Shown here in pieces: positions 58,641-64,000 of a DNA stretch of 64,000 bases. Numbering within the stretch: position 1 is the stretch's first letter; every line of letters begins with the position of its first letter. This DNA comes from Lewinellaceae bacterium. GTDB taxonomy: Bacteria; Bacteroidota; Bacteroidia; Chitinophagales; Saprospiraceae. The translations under genes were made by a program, and so were the position numbers. A model generated the notes under the pieces. The model searched no databases, had not been told where the DNA came from, and was given only the letters and a program-made list of their open reading frames with translations. The DNA is taken from positions 1 through 64,000 of the forward strand of contig JAHELJ010000004.1 in the NCBI GenBank assembly GCA_024644235.1, in the 5' to 3' direction.

Positions 58641-59478
58641 AGACTTCAATCAGCTTGAGGCAGCAAAGGAGAGGGTGGAAGATACCCTCGATGAATTGAA
58701 AGCGGCTCAAAACCAGTTGATTCATTCCGAGAAGATGGCATCATTGGGTGAGCTCACTGCAGGCATAGCTCACGAGATTCAAAACCCATTGAATTTTGTC
58801 AACAACTTTTCTGATGTGAATAGCGAATTGATTGAGGAAATGTTAGAGGAAATAAAGGCCGGCAATTTTGAGGAAGCGATCGAGATTGCTCATGATATTG
58901 AGGGGAACGAACAAAAAATCAAACATCATGGCAAGCGGGCGGAAGCGATTGTCAGAAGTATGCTGCAACATTCGAGAAGTAGCTCTACTCACAAGGAACT
59001 CACGGATATTAATGACCTGGCAGACGAATATCTACGACTCGCTTATCACGGCATGCGGGCCAAAGACAAATCTTTTAATGCATCCATGAAAACCGATTTT
59101 GATAAGACATTGGATAAAATCGAGGTCGTACCCCAAGAGATTGGCAGGGTCTTATTGAATTTAATCACCAACGCTTTTCATGCCGTCAATGAAAAGAAAA
59201 TGGATGGAGAAAACGGCTACGAACCTAATGTCACAGTTACAACGAAGAAATCTTCCGACAAGGTCTTGATTCGAGTCAAAGACAATGGCAGTGGTATTCC
59301 CCGTCGTATCCTCGACAAAATCTTCCAACCATTCTTCACCACCAAGCCCACCGGGCAGGGCACCGGGCTGGGACTTTCCCTCAGCTATGATATCGTCAAA
59401 GTGCACAAAGGTGATTTGAAAGTGGAGACCAAGGAGGGTGAGGGGACGGAGTTTATTGTTGAGCTGCCAATGGTGTGA
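46708..59478 (+). CDS. Giant soluble sensor histidine kinase with 21 tandem GAF-like modules
   Basis: One open frame of 4256 codons (about 490 kDa) has no signal peptide or membrane helix. It begins with half a linker ([22 protein letters not shown]). It then has 21 alpha/beta modules of roughly 185-205 residues, each opening S/DEL-x(3)-xxxxxxQLxxLGI and closing [13 protein letters not shown]. Between modules sits the helix [30 protein letters not shown]-like, at residues 197, 402, 589, 783, 970, 1162, 1348, 1530, 1719, 1905, 2099, 2287, 2477, 2666, 2855, 3045, 3239, 3422, 3606 and 3793. The last module leads by a coiled coil into one kinase core: His4022 ([15 protein letters not shown]), N-box [15 protein letters not shown]1 [10 protein letters not shown]-box [10 protein letters not shown] and G2 GTGLGLSLS. 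Known relatives in Bacteroidota have few modules. No receiver domain is attached and no response regulator is adjacent. The modules are probably GAF-like ligand or protein binding domains; the fold is inferred. Confidence 0.93.
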   Translation: MLDPGRQALIQKNKALKQALAIEASLNRIRNLTMEMESSEDLSDVIRQVFQEAIELGFGARACDLVILDRNTGGSQFWISGNADKGEVIHFIVPKLSIKHYLDGLEAWKKRRAVRYKHLKGRSCQAYMRQLTDNMKHSNMPKKVVRMLRKLTSIHHTEAYMRYGFFRVASDGPLEKDQIKILRRFAKVFEQSYTRYLNLHEAEAQAREAQIEVALERVRGRTMIMRRSSELAEVAAGLFEEVQDLYELGSNQFRCWIVIADEQVGVNRVWSTDAAGDPLKKYSLMPIKEHPVQQRIFGAWKEGQASIVTEFTAAQAVSYTNYLAQFEGYRDDAELRQRMQEYASPEFLTRGKNGDPIVAWMNEAFFSQGRIGFLVTDQHLDLDLYVLERFATVFEQSYTRFLDLQKAEAQAREAQIEAALERVRARSMAMHSSEELVEVATVLYNELRSLDVREFSDASIVIFDESNNQQIVWGARTESDFLEKAVMPLLGDEVLQELYDKWHLQDPFFTVEVGGKALQKHLNFVVPKAGRTEIEDRALKNMPDPTFFHCAAFSWGYLELVAEKELSEDSSLILTRFARVFEQCYTRFLDLQKAERQAREAQIEAALERIRTSAMMMTSPDDLINVVRAMREQMELLKEVGLETTVVQLWNEGSEISENWYSFKMPGDSSASIVEGIALIPKYSSAFARVLTSQYELGTPEFTITSYGEMLTEWYGVLEEFAPKVLTYDAKEELIIPDQLHYHYSRFTGGALVMISEELPSDNSKILLKRAAYVFELAYKRFLDLQRAEEQAREAQIEAALERVRARTMAMHHSDELGDAAILLYQQLIALGIDQFFICGFVIVDEEHKIQNGWLTQPDGSFVEKMNLPLPGDSVLKERYQAWKNNVPVFHQLVGGARLKRHLTYVADRQLSKNNVETILPIMPDPVVFYCGNFSEGYLHILAPAVLKQESEEVLARFTAVFEMTYRRFLDLRKAEAQTREAQIEAALERVRAASMAMHHTSELQKVINTVGEQFRTLRIDNTGGVFICINEENAEEICVWGSGDTAEYASRVCVPKLDRPIYTEIIKKVKQGPGFVTEIFSREEKIEFFKHMFKYPPYNQTSKAHQKEWLARKGGYTRSCAISRHTTLFMINHHGRVFSEDENDILKRFGRVFEQSYVRFLDLQKAEAQAREAQIEASLERVRAASLAMHHTEDIAKVVTVLFDQLKGLNLDFIQTWITIFELDHEKINVWFSQYPGVNDEPVCIVFPSVVFAEAIEAWKVGEPFWYRTFANSEEVDAFLTACGQFAQTDYFDKLNAVLEVECLEFIETRHDYGNISKSGTTKPTEDEKILLQRFGRVFAQAYTRFLDLQKAEAQAREAQVEAALERVRAKAMAMHSSEDLTETIKVFYNQIGALINIPRRCGVAIIDESEGVSEVWTMNTTEEGESIDVVGSIKMEGHPVLENVVTYWKNQEDYFPILRGKEITDYYKVLHPQIEFPDYPHDEIQYGHYFMFPEGDVYAWTENELKEEDLAIYRRFTSVLSLTYRRYFDLQRAEAQAREAQIEAALERVRAVSLAMHQSEELQKVITTVFDQLKSLGISMDVSFIEIFDETRNTNMWVANPRHKYAQLVRIPYFKNPLLDRMLEARLKGETFFVDRYGKGVKNRFYRKVFKDSDLRVIPPHLQGEILKRKGYARSVALSKYAALAIFNLDDRPYNEEENQILRRFSRVFEQAYTRFLDLQKAEEQAREAQIEAALERVRAASMAMHRSDEMQQVVNDVYEQLQALGIEMDAVGMSGVIESQKDYDVWVGGSDFSEPLKIPFNDATQVQRDYNEIIEKRQELFARTYSGRIKKEYIDHLIDHGDFPEELKRRMLESEAFSTSISFYQNSGIQIVRYNDQPYTDQENEILCRFARVFEQAYIRFLDLQKAEAQAKEAQVEAALERLRSRSMAMHQSDELKEVVVQLFQGLDQLHIHTAVCNLALFDPVTKEAELWSAHETAKGLISYYVKVPWINHPIWKGIYDTFEKGQRFAVHEVSTSRRKGFSKIFFEKVDYRHAPEEVRKANQELPKVTEAVVLSVSAMKHGLLVASRNTPLAQEEGDILARFAKVFEQAYTRFLDLQKAEAQAREAEIEASLERVRSRTMAMHKSHELMEIVHVVHDELIDLGIDLEVMQIYVHQPGQKYFKAWMAVPGTPYPAEIIFPYFDNPWLKAVRRAQKRQETLVRVFQKQAKNAFYRAYFKVASLVPPSDRQKQILDAPAVSSVFTFSPNTGLAVLRFREQEFDVESISVVERFAAVFEQSYTRFLDLQKAEAQAREAQIEAALERVRARSMAMHASKDLHEVVLLLYEQLESLGLVMNSVMLHEFVDDTKDLLVWGAANGQLYPEKVWVPYLNHRWFNRFHKARTTGGLFITDSFSKAEKDKWFDNYFKRSTHQSVPESRKEFIYSCPGMNRSSAIHKNTALTVMLYDKDAYSEDDNEIIRRFGKVFEQSYTRFLDLQKAEEQGREAEIQLALERVRARTMAMHRGDELAETALVLFDQLIQLGFTLRGCGFLIMDESSKTMEDWSANLDEHGQGKIITGTLTFDIHPILEGVVDTWRKGESYYIGEVHGAELQEYYKAVTLIESVSQGIKDSVLASAISEWTNSFYFEYGMMYALTPHPLTEEEIGVMLRFAGVFKDTYRRFLDLKKAEAQAREAQIEAALERVRARSMAMHKSEELNQVIATVFEQLQILGFEAIQCEIILFDPQTLDCEIWPSNEAQQVLPRSYFIPHTHHAFYQFLVNAWQTQSDYCPYELKGRVKRAYEKWLFNQTDWQHIPREVKQSMLAIKRVMLYGATMRHGILEVAGQKTLSEEYFKIIKRFAKVFEQVYTRFLDLQKAEAQARESEIQLALERIRARSLAMHQSEELTDVISELFKQFDILAINPAFAHLTLFDGGSESFTLRLTDTSGERVMAEQRISLKHMPEWIEAYEGWKDGKPGQIGVIRYRPEDLPFVFGLLKDLVKAMPARSRIKAEKYPEGLWTVQGHCQFGYLGMNTARPPTDEDKDIVQRFAKEFARVYQRFIDLQRVEAQAREAQIQAALERVRAAAMAMHHSADLIKVAKVLREQMGQLGQPELESSIIHLYPEGRETFEAWWAFRPPDDIDGLVKEGIAIVPSKKTAWARAVMKYYQSDQSEYTIFSKGKMLKEWYRQLEEIAPSTIDYDNKGKIIVPKQLCYHFSKFSGGALLLITSEEPDQESCELQRRAAAVFELAYTRYLDLRKAEAQAREARIEAALERVRSKTMAMHHSEQLPDTASVVFEQLLLLGNVPDRICITIFKEEEGLAQFYVTDQAGSEVSHVFDVSIEEPTTIKKIYDAWQRKEKSVRVKLTGQELKDWIRYVVEDVGIFIDESNITGVRFHHAAFFSQGFLLLTTHEPIDDNLSQLLTRFAKVFDQTYTRFLDLKKAEEQAREARIEAALERVRAQTMAMHNSQDVSDTTMSMFDELESIGIRTVRCGVLIIKENNLIEVWAAASRKGRTSLIGQGLLDTSIHPLLRGIYTNWEQKSGFYEYDLKGKDLRSYYQALKKADYNIDLPHKLPPRLSFRVSYFPEGALFSFTREPFSDEGSQIFSRFAGVFALTYRRFLDLQRAEAQAREAQIEASLERVRARTMAMHDSEDIGDTVVALFSELLGLGISDKVRCGIGIFDNTDVMELWTAAYRRGTEVQLSIGHLDMTLHPVLRGAKQAWKDQKESFLYELMGDDMIRYFEVINSAPDYPVTVDLETLTPLVVHQSFMFPNGLLYAFSEEHLPNDVSNTLKRFAAVFGQTYQRYIDLQKAEAQAREATKNAAIDRVRAEIASMRTTEDLQRITPLIWRELTTLEVPFIRCGVFIIDDQTETTRTYLSTPGGKSLAVMDLGFDNPLVRPAVQHWRQNKVYKEEWDKNQFVRWTQSLIEQGIVKSSKKYQGGEDAPEHLVLHFVPFAQGMMYVGSPDFLDKTQIELVEALADAFAVAYARYEDFNQLEAAKERVEDTLDELKAAQNQLIHSEKMASLGELTAGIAHEIQNPLNFVNNFSDVNSELIEEMLEEIKAGNFEEAIEIAHDIEGNEQKIKHHGKRAEAIVRSMLQHSRSSSTHKELTDINDLADEYLRLAYHGMRAKDKSFNASMKTDFDKTLDKIEVVPQEIGRVLLNLITNAFHAVNEKKMDGENGYEPNVTVTTKKSSDKVLIRVKDNGSGIPRRILDKIFQPFFTTKPTGQGTGLGLSLSYDIVKVHKGDLKVETKEGEGTEFIVELPMV

Positions 59479-59560
59479 AAGGACATGCTAATGGGTGGGA
59501 TGGTGGTATCAAATTTGACGGAGAATGTGAGTGCCGATTGTACTCCAGAAGTCTAAGGCA

Positions 59561-59938
59561 GTGATTAGTTTGCGGAATTAAAATCCGAGGGTAACAAATG
59601 AATAAGCCTACGGCGTTGATCAATAGAGGGTATGAGAGTTGCAATTTATCTTTTAACCTTAGAGTCTATAAAGCCCATTTTATAATAGTTCGTACCGATG
59701 GCACTTTGGCAAGATAGAATTCAAACAGCGGATTAAAATCCGCTGGTAAGAATTAGGCAAGCCTACGGCTTTGATCAATTAAAGGTGATGGGTATGAAGC
59801 CCAATTAATTTAGAGGGAACAAGAGGCAGAGCCTCGAGAAAATGTAAAAACCACGGATTTCAATCCGTGGTTTTTGGAGAACTAGATAAGAATAAAGAAC
59901 CATCGGTTCGCTCTATAATAACAGTAACGAGAGAGGCA
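59561..59938. repeat. Left flank of the Y1 transposase: REP-like multi-hairpin unit
   Basis: The unit holds several small palindromes: CAGCGGATTaaAATCCGCTG (59726-59745), CAAGCCtacGGCTTTG (about 59759-59774), GAGGCagaGCCTC (about 59823-59836) and CCACGGATTtcAATCCGTGG (59851-59870, flanked by A5/T5). It leads directly into the transposase ATG. Its first 145 bp recur at 60445 and the rest recurs in the two units downstream. Confidence 0.8.
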
Positions 59939-60400
59939 ATGGCAAACACATATCACAAAATCTACTTGCAGACGGTTTTTGCCGTGAAGTATCGCCGGGC
60001 TCTCCTTGACAGAAAATGGAGAAAAAAGGTTTTTGCTGTGATAGGTAATCTAATTAATCAATCGAATTGCAAAACAATGATCGTGAATGGGGTTGAGGAC
60101 CATGTACATTGTTTGTTTTCATTAAAGCCTGTTGTTCAGATATCAGATGTAATGAAGAATGTCAAGGCAAAGTCTTCTAAGTTCATTAATGAACAGGGTC
60201 TAACTAAAAATCGATTTGAGTGGCAAAAGGGTTACGGAGTTTTTTCCTACGGCGAATCTCAAGTGGATAAGGTGTACCGCTATATTCAAAATCAAGAAGA
60301 ACATCATAAGAAGAGCACCTTTCACGACGAATACATAAATCTACTTAAGAACTTCAAAATTGAATATGACGAACAATATCTATTTGAGGAGATGATTTGA
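59939..60400 (+). CDS. Y1-type transposase (IS200-like / REP-associated tyrosine transposase, RAYT)
   Basis: The start is placed at MANTYHKIYL (59939); an upstream frame to 59867 covers a REP palindrome and is unlikely. The 153-residue protein has the HUH motif His55-Val56-His57 (GVEDHVHCLFSL) and a catalytic Tyr, most likely Tyr115 (KVYRYIQNQEEHH). Length fits the IS200 TnpA family. No tnpB is present. The many palindromic repeats on both sides, and copies of its own 5' flank downstream, suggest a domesticated RAYT that handles REP elements rather than a complete insertion sequence. Confidence 0.88.
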   Translation: MANTYHKIYLQTVFAVKYRRALLDRKWRKKVFAVIGNLINQSNCKTMIVNGVEDHVHCLFSLKPVVQISDVMKNVKAKSSKFINEQGLTKNRFEWQKGYGVFSYGESQVDKVYRYIQNQEEHHKKSTFHDEYINLLKNFKIEYDEQYLFEEMI

Positions 60401-60444
60401 GTTCGTCTGAAATGGTGTGTGCCGACAACTTCAATTAATAGACT

Positions 60445-60860
60445 GTGATTGAGCTGCGGATTAAATCTGCAGAGAAGAAATGGATAAACCTACGGCGTTG
60501 ATCAATAGAAGGTATGAGAGTTGCAATTTTATCTTTTAACCTTAGAGTGTATAAAGCCCATTTTATAATAGTTCGTACCGATGGTACTTGAGCAAGAAAG
60601 TATGAGATGTAAGCAGCGGATTAAAATCCGCTGGTGAAAAAGGGCAAGCCTACGGCTTTGATGAATGGTAGAGCAGTGATAATTGTAACTATCTTTTTAA
60701 CCTTAGATAGCAAAGCCCAATTAATTTAGAGGGAACAAGAGGCAGAGCCTCGATGAGATATGAGAACCATGGATTTCAATCCATGGTTTCCAAAGGACCT
60801 AGATGAAATGGAGAACCGTAGATTAGTTCTATGATAATTAGAGTAACGAAAAAATCAATG
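60445..60860. repeat. REP-like unit B: copy of the transposase 5' flank including its ATG
   Basis: It repeats 59561-59941 in order: the gtgatt start, a degenerate CTGCGGATTaaATCTGCAG palindrome, the cctacggcgttgatcaatag segment, accgatgg-cacttg, CAGCGGATTaaAATCCGCTG (60614-60633), GAGGCagaGCCTC and CCATGGATTtcAATCCATGG (60767-60786). It ends gagtaacgaaaaaatcaATG, which matches the bases around the transposase start codon (cagtaacgagagaggcaATG). The reading frame stops soon after. Confidence 0.8.
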
Positions 60861-60865
60861 ACAAA

Positions 60866-61135
60866 ATAGTTCGTGCCGATGGCACTTGAGCAAGAAAGCA
60901 TGAGATGTAAGCAGCGGATTAAAATCCGCTGGTGAAAAAGGGGCAAGCCTACGGCTTTGATGAATGTTAGAACAGTGATAATTGTAACTATCTTTTTAAC
61001 CTTAGAGAGCAAAGCCAATTGATTTAGAATGAACAAGAGGCAGAGCCTCGAGATAATATGGAAACCATGGATTTCAATCCATGGTTTCAAAGGCTCTAGT
61101 TGAAATGGAGAACCGTAGGTTCGATCCATGATAAT
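60866..61135. repeat. REP-like unit C: second, shorter copy
   Basis: It repeats the second part of unit B from atagttcg: CAGCGGATTaaAATCCGCTG (60912-60931), GAGGCagaGCCTC and CCATGGATTtcAATCCATGG (61065-61084, with perfect GAAA/TTTC extensions), then ggagaaccgtagg. It ends about 100 bp before the FIST gene. Units B and C are about 90 percent identical. Open frames read across them are repeat translations. Confidence 0.8.
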
Positions 61136-61235
61136 TGACTACACAAAAACCAAATTACAGGTAGGTCTTTTAATCAACTTCGGGAGCAAAAGCCTTACCT
61201 TCAAAAGACTAGTGCTCTGAAAAAACTCAAATCAC

Positions 61236-62375
61236 ATGAAAGCAAAATCTATTAGAGGTCAAACACCTGCAGAACTGGGTCAGGCTTTGGAGGAAAGCAT
61301 GCAAGATGGGTTTAAGCCTACTCTTGCCATTGTGTTCATGTCTGTCAAGCAGGATCGAGGTGAGGTCGTTAAGCTCCTTGATCAACGGGGGATTAGCATA
61401 TACGGTGCGACTTCTAATGGGGAGTTTATCGATGAAGAGCTAGGCAAGGAATCCATTGCTGTTCTTTTATTAAATATCAGTGAGGATTACTTTAAGGTGT
61501 TTATCGATGAGTATATAGAGAAAGCACCAAGGGACGTGGCCAGGGAAATAGCGAAGGCGGCGATTGAGACCTTTGACAATCCTGCCTTTTTGATCGCAGG
61601 GAGTCACATGGCAACTGACGCCGAGCAACTTCTACATGGCTTCGAAGACGTCATTGGTAGTGAAGTGGAAGTATACGGTGGAATGGCAGGAGATGATTTT
61701 ACGTTTACCGAGCAGTTTGTTTTCACGAACGAAAGAGCAAGTAATCAGGGTGTTGTGGCCGTGGCGATAGATTCTGACAAAATAAAAATTGCCGGTAGAG
61801 CGATTTGTGGCTGGAAACCAATGGGCACAGAAAAAACAGTCACCAAGAGTGAAGGGAATCATGTGTACACGATCGATGACGTGCCAGTTCTTGAAATGAC
61901 GAGAAGATATAGTGGGCTGAAAGTCATTTCGAAGGAAAATGAGAATATCCTATTGGAAATTGCGACCACTTTTCCTCTTCAATTGCAGCGTGAAAAGGGA
62001 GCGCCAATCATGAGGCCGGGACTAATGATAGATTGGGAGGATGGTTCTTTCTTTTGTAGTGGAACAGTTCCTCAAGGTTCTAAGGTTCGTTTTTCCCTTC
62101 CACCTGATTTCGATGTCATTGATGAAGTGGTTGATGGCTGCCAAAGACTAAAAGAAGAAGAAATGCCCGAAGCAGATGCCGTTATTTTATTCAGTTGTGC
62201 AGGAAGAATACTGGCTTTTGGCCCGTTGATGGGCAAAGAGATAGAAGGTGTCAAGAACGTCTGGAATGCTCCAATAGCTGGGATGTTTTCGAATGCTGAA
62301 TTAGGTCGTGCTACCGGAGGCAATCTGGAAATGCACAACTTGACAACTTGTTTTGTAGCCATGAAGGAGAAGTGA
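61236..62375 (+). CDS. FIST-domain sensory protein
   Basis: The 379-residue cytoplasmic protein has FIST_N (LAIVFMSVKQDRGEVVKLL, ISIYGATSNGEF, FLIAGSHMATDAEQLLHGFEDVIG, EVYGGMAGDDF) and FIST_C (YTIDDVPVLEMTRRYSG, ...VDGCQRLKEEEMPEADAVILFSCAGR, PIAGMFSNAELGR) domains. FIST proteins are proposed ligand sensors (amino acids and similar) that act with histidine kinases, cyclases or chemotaxis proteins. It ends 11 bp before the kinase gene that follows, so the pair is probably one operon and the kinase its partner. Confidence 0.92.
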   Translation: MKAKSIRGQTPAELGQALEESMQDGFKPTLAIVFMSVKQDRGEVVKLLDQRGISIYGATSNGEFIDEELGKESIAVLLLNISEDYFKVFIDEYIEKAPRDVAREIAKAAIETFDNPAFLIAGSHMATDAEQLLHGFEDVIGSEVEVYGGMAGDDFTFTEQFVFTNERASNQGVVAVAIDSDKIKIAGRAICGWKPMGTEKTVTKSEGNHVYTIDDVPVLEMTRRYSGLKVISKENENILLEIATTFPLQLQREKGAPIMRPGLMIDWEDGSFFCSGTVPQGSKVRFSLPPDFDVIDEVVDGCQRLKEEEMPEADAVILFSCAGRILAFGPLMGKEIEGVKNVWNAPIAGMFSNAELGRATGGNLEMHNLTTCFVAMKEK

Positions 62376-62386
62376 AACGATAAGAG

Positions 62387-63964
62387 ATGGATCAGAAAGT
62401 AAAGCAGATACAAGATCTCATCACACAATCTGCATCGATCGGAGACGAGCCTCGAGATGACATTCTAAGGTTATTGAAGAAGGTCGAAGGCGAACTCGAA
62501 ATACTCAGATTCAAACTGGACCGGACCGAGAAGGTAAAACAGACTGTTACCGTCCTTTTGGATGAAACCATAGCGGAGCTCAATGAAAAACACCGGAAGC
62601 TAGAAATTGAAGCAGCTCTGGATCGGGTTCGGGCTAAAATAGCTTCGATGCGCAGCCCGGCTGATTTGGAGCGGATCACCCCGCTCGTCTGGCAGGAATT
62701 GAGCACTATGAATGTTCCATTTTTTCGCTGTGGGTTGCTAATTATCAATGAAGCTGAGGAAAGCTGGCAGGTTTACCTCAGTACCCCCGACGGGCAGTCA
62801 CTGGCAGCCATGGTTATACCGCACGGTACTTTCGCGTTCATGGATGAGGCTGTGGACCGATGGAGTAACGAAGAGATCATGACCCTGGATTGGGACAAGT
62901 CAGAATTTGAAGCCTGGACAGCATCGCTGGTGGAGAAGGGAATGATCGAAGATCCGCAACAGTATTCGGCAGGTGAGCAAGCTCCTGAACGACTCGTGCT
63001 CCATTTCATTCCATTTTCCAATGGAATGTTATATGTGGGTAGCGCAAGCATCCTGGGAGAAGAGCATTTGACATTAGTAAGAGCGCTGGCCGATACATTT
63101 TCCGTGGCATATGCGCGTTACGAGGATTTTGTCCGTTTGGAAAAAGCAAAAGCTGAAATCGAACGGACATTAAATAACCTGCAAGCTGCACAAGCACAAT
63201 TGATCCAATCGGAGAAGATGGCATCGCTGGGTGAGCTCACAGCGGGAATCGCCCATGAAATTCAGAATCCACTCAATTTTGTGAATAATTTCTCGGAAGT
63301 GAGCATTGAGTTGATCCAGGACATGGAGGAGGAATTAGCGCATGGCAAAACCGCAGAAGTGCTGGAGCTAGGTCATGATCTTAAGCAGAACCTTGAAAAA
63401 ATCGGCCATCATGGTGAACGTGCCTCGGCTATTGTCAAATCAATGTTGCTGCATTCCAGAGCTGATAGCGGCACAAGAGAAAAAATAGATATAAATGCCC
63501 TGGTCGATGAGTACCTGCGCCTCGCATACCATGGTATGCGAGCTAAGGACAAATCCTTCAATGCCACCATGAAAACAAATTTTGATGAGGCATTAGAGCC
63601 GATTGAGGTTGTACCCCAGGATATTGGCAGGGTACTCCTAAACCTGATCACCAATGCCTTTTACGCTGTAAATGAGAAATATTTAGAAGTAGGAAATGAA
63701 TTTGAACCACAGATCATGGTCTCGACCAACAAATCCTCAAGCAATGTAATGATAAGTGTGAGAGACAATGGGAGAGGCATGCCGGTTGTGATCAAGGAAA
63801 AAATCTTCCAACCCTTCTTCACTACCAAACCAACTGGACAAGGAACAGGATTGGGATTAAGTCTGAGCTATGATATTGTAACCAAAGGGCATGGCGGCAC
63901 AATTGAAGTAAGGAGCAAAGAGAATGAGGGCTCTGAGTTTATTGTGACACTGCCAATTGTCTGA
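62387..63964 (+). CDS. Compact sensor histidine kinase with one GAF-like module
   Basis: The 525-residue soluble protein starts with a coiled coil (about 1-80, ending [18 protein letters not shown]). It has one module ([26 protein letters not shown]...[19 protein letters not shown]) and a kinase core with His290 ([15 protein letters not shown]), N-box [15 protein letters not shown]1 [10 protein letters not shown]-box [10 protein letters not shown] and G2 GTGLGLSLS. The module and core are clearly homologous to module 21 and the core of the giant kinase ([31 protein letters not shown] shared). It is coupled to the FIST gene, so FIST probably provides its input. No response regulator is seen before the window ends. 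Confidence 0.93.
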   Translation: MDQKVKQIQDLITQSASIGDEPRDDILRLLKKVEGELEILRFKLDRTEKVKQTVTVLLDETIAELNEKHRKLEIEAALDRVRAKIASMRSPADLERITPLVWQELSTMNVPFFRCGLLIINEAEESWQVYLSTPDGQSLAAMVIPHGTFAFMDEAVDRWSNEEIMTLDWDKSEFEAWTASLVEKGMIEDPQQYSAGEQAPERLVLHFIPFSNGMLYVGSASILGEEHLTLVRALADTFSVAYARYEDFVRLEKAKAEIERTLNNLQAAQAQLIQSEKMASLGELTAGIAHEIQNPLNFVNNFSEVSIELIQDMEEELAHGKTAEVLELGHDLKQNLEKIGHHGERASAIVKSMLLHSRADSGTREKIDINALVDEYLRLAYHGMRAKDKSFNATMKTNFDEALEPIEVVPQDIGRVLLNLITNAFYAVNEKYLEVGNEFEPQIMVSTNKSSSNVMISVRDNGRGMPVVIKEKIFQPFFTTKPTGQGTGLGLSLSYDIVTKGHGGTIEVRSKENEGSEFIVTLPIV

Positions 63965-63971
63965 TCACACC

Positions 63972-63988
63972 TGCCTGCCGGCCAGGCA
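63972..63988. repeat. Short imperfect palindrome at window edge
   Basis: TGCCTGCCGGCCAGGCA is an imperfect 17-bp palindrome just after the kinase stop codon. It could be a terminator stem or the edge of a dispersed palindromic repeat; the window ends too soon to tell. Confidence 0.4.
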
Positions 63989-64000
63989 AGGATGACGCAG

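Noticed and set aside
60776-61129. 117-codon minus-strand frame
   Set aside because: It lies wholly within the REP-like units B and C and repeats itself with them. It is a by-product of the repeats.

Overview
The window looks like chromosomal DNA of a member of the Bacteroidota, probably an aquatic or particle-associated Cytophagia/Saprospiria-type organism. The evidence is moderate GC, few Shine-Dalgarno sites, lipoproteins ending in SSC/SGC/LAC, S74-type fibre proteins, a hybrid two-component system with TPR sensor and AraC output, secreted sulfatases, and histidine kinases with the linker [21 protein letters not shown]. No rRNA, tRNA or CRISPR array was recognised.

Layout. (i) 1-16 kb: the 3' end of a DUF2807-type adhesin gene, a secreted S74 fibre-like protein, then five paralogous class III nucleotide cyclase/TPR genes on the minus strand (four full length, one truncated) and a secreted ADP-ribosylglycohydrolase. 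Gaps between them are filled with families of degenerate interspersed repeats. The five cyclase genes share a promoter-like element 21-26 bp before the start codon, and all carry a Gln (plus Asn where present) in place of the usual Lys/Asp substrate-choosing pair. (ii) 16-29 kb: small secreted and hypothetical genes, a divergent primary-type sigma factor, a DUF885-like lipoprotein, a BlaI/M56 peptidase pair with a palindromic operator, a VWA protein, a LamG lipoprotein and a large BNR propeller protein. (iii) 29-40 kb: an exported catabolic block with acetamidase/formamidase, two sulfatases, a cupin, a PaoABC-like molybdenum hydroxylase operon with an extra small Cys-rich gene, an NHL propeller and a TIM-barrel isomerase-like protein. 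(iv) 40-64 kb: a signalling region. It has a hybrid kinase/AraC regulator, two fibre-like secreted proteins, a LuxR remnant, a giant 4256-residue soluble histidine kinase, a REP-associated Y1 transposase with its repeat array, and a FIST sensor protein paired with a compact kinase.

The most unusual object is the 12.8-kb kinase gene at 46708-59478. It encodes 21 tandem GAF-like modules of about 185-205 residues, joined by a nearly invariant amphipathic linker, followed by one HisKA/HATPase core. The modules fall into interleaved sequence subclasses, so the array looks like an old, diversified multi-input sensor rather than a recent tandem amplification. The compact kinase at 62387-63964 has the same final module and kinase core with only one module, and it is coupled to a FIST ligand-sensor gene. 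The second theme is the expansion of cyclase/TPR sensors among dispersed repeats. All functions are inferred from sequence reading; no database search or structure prediction was run.
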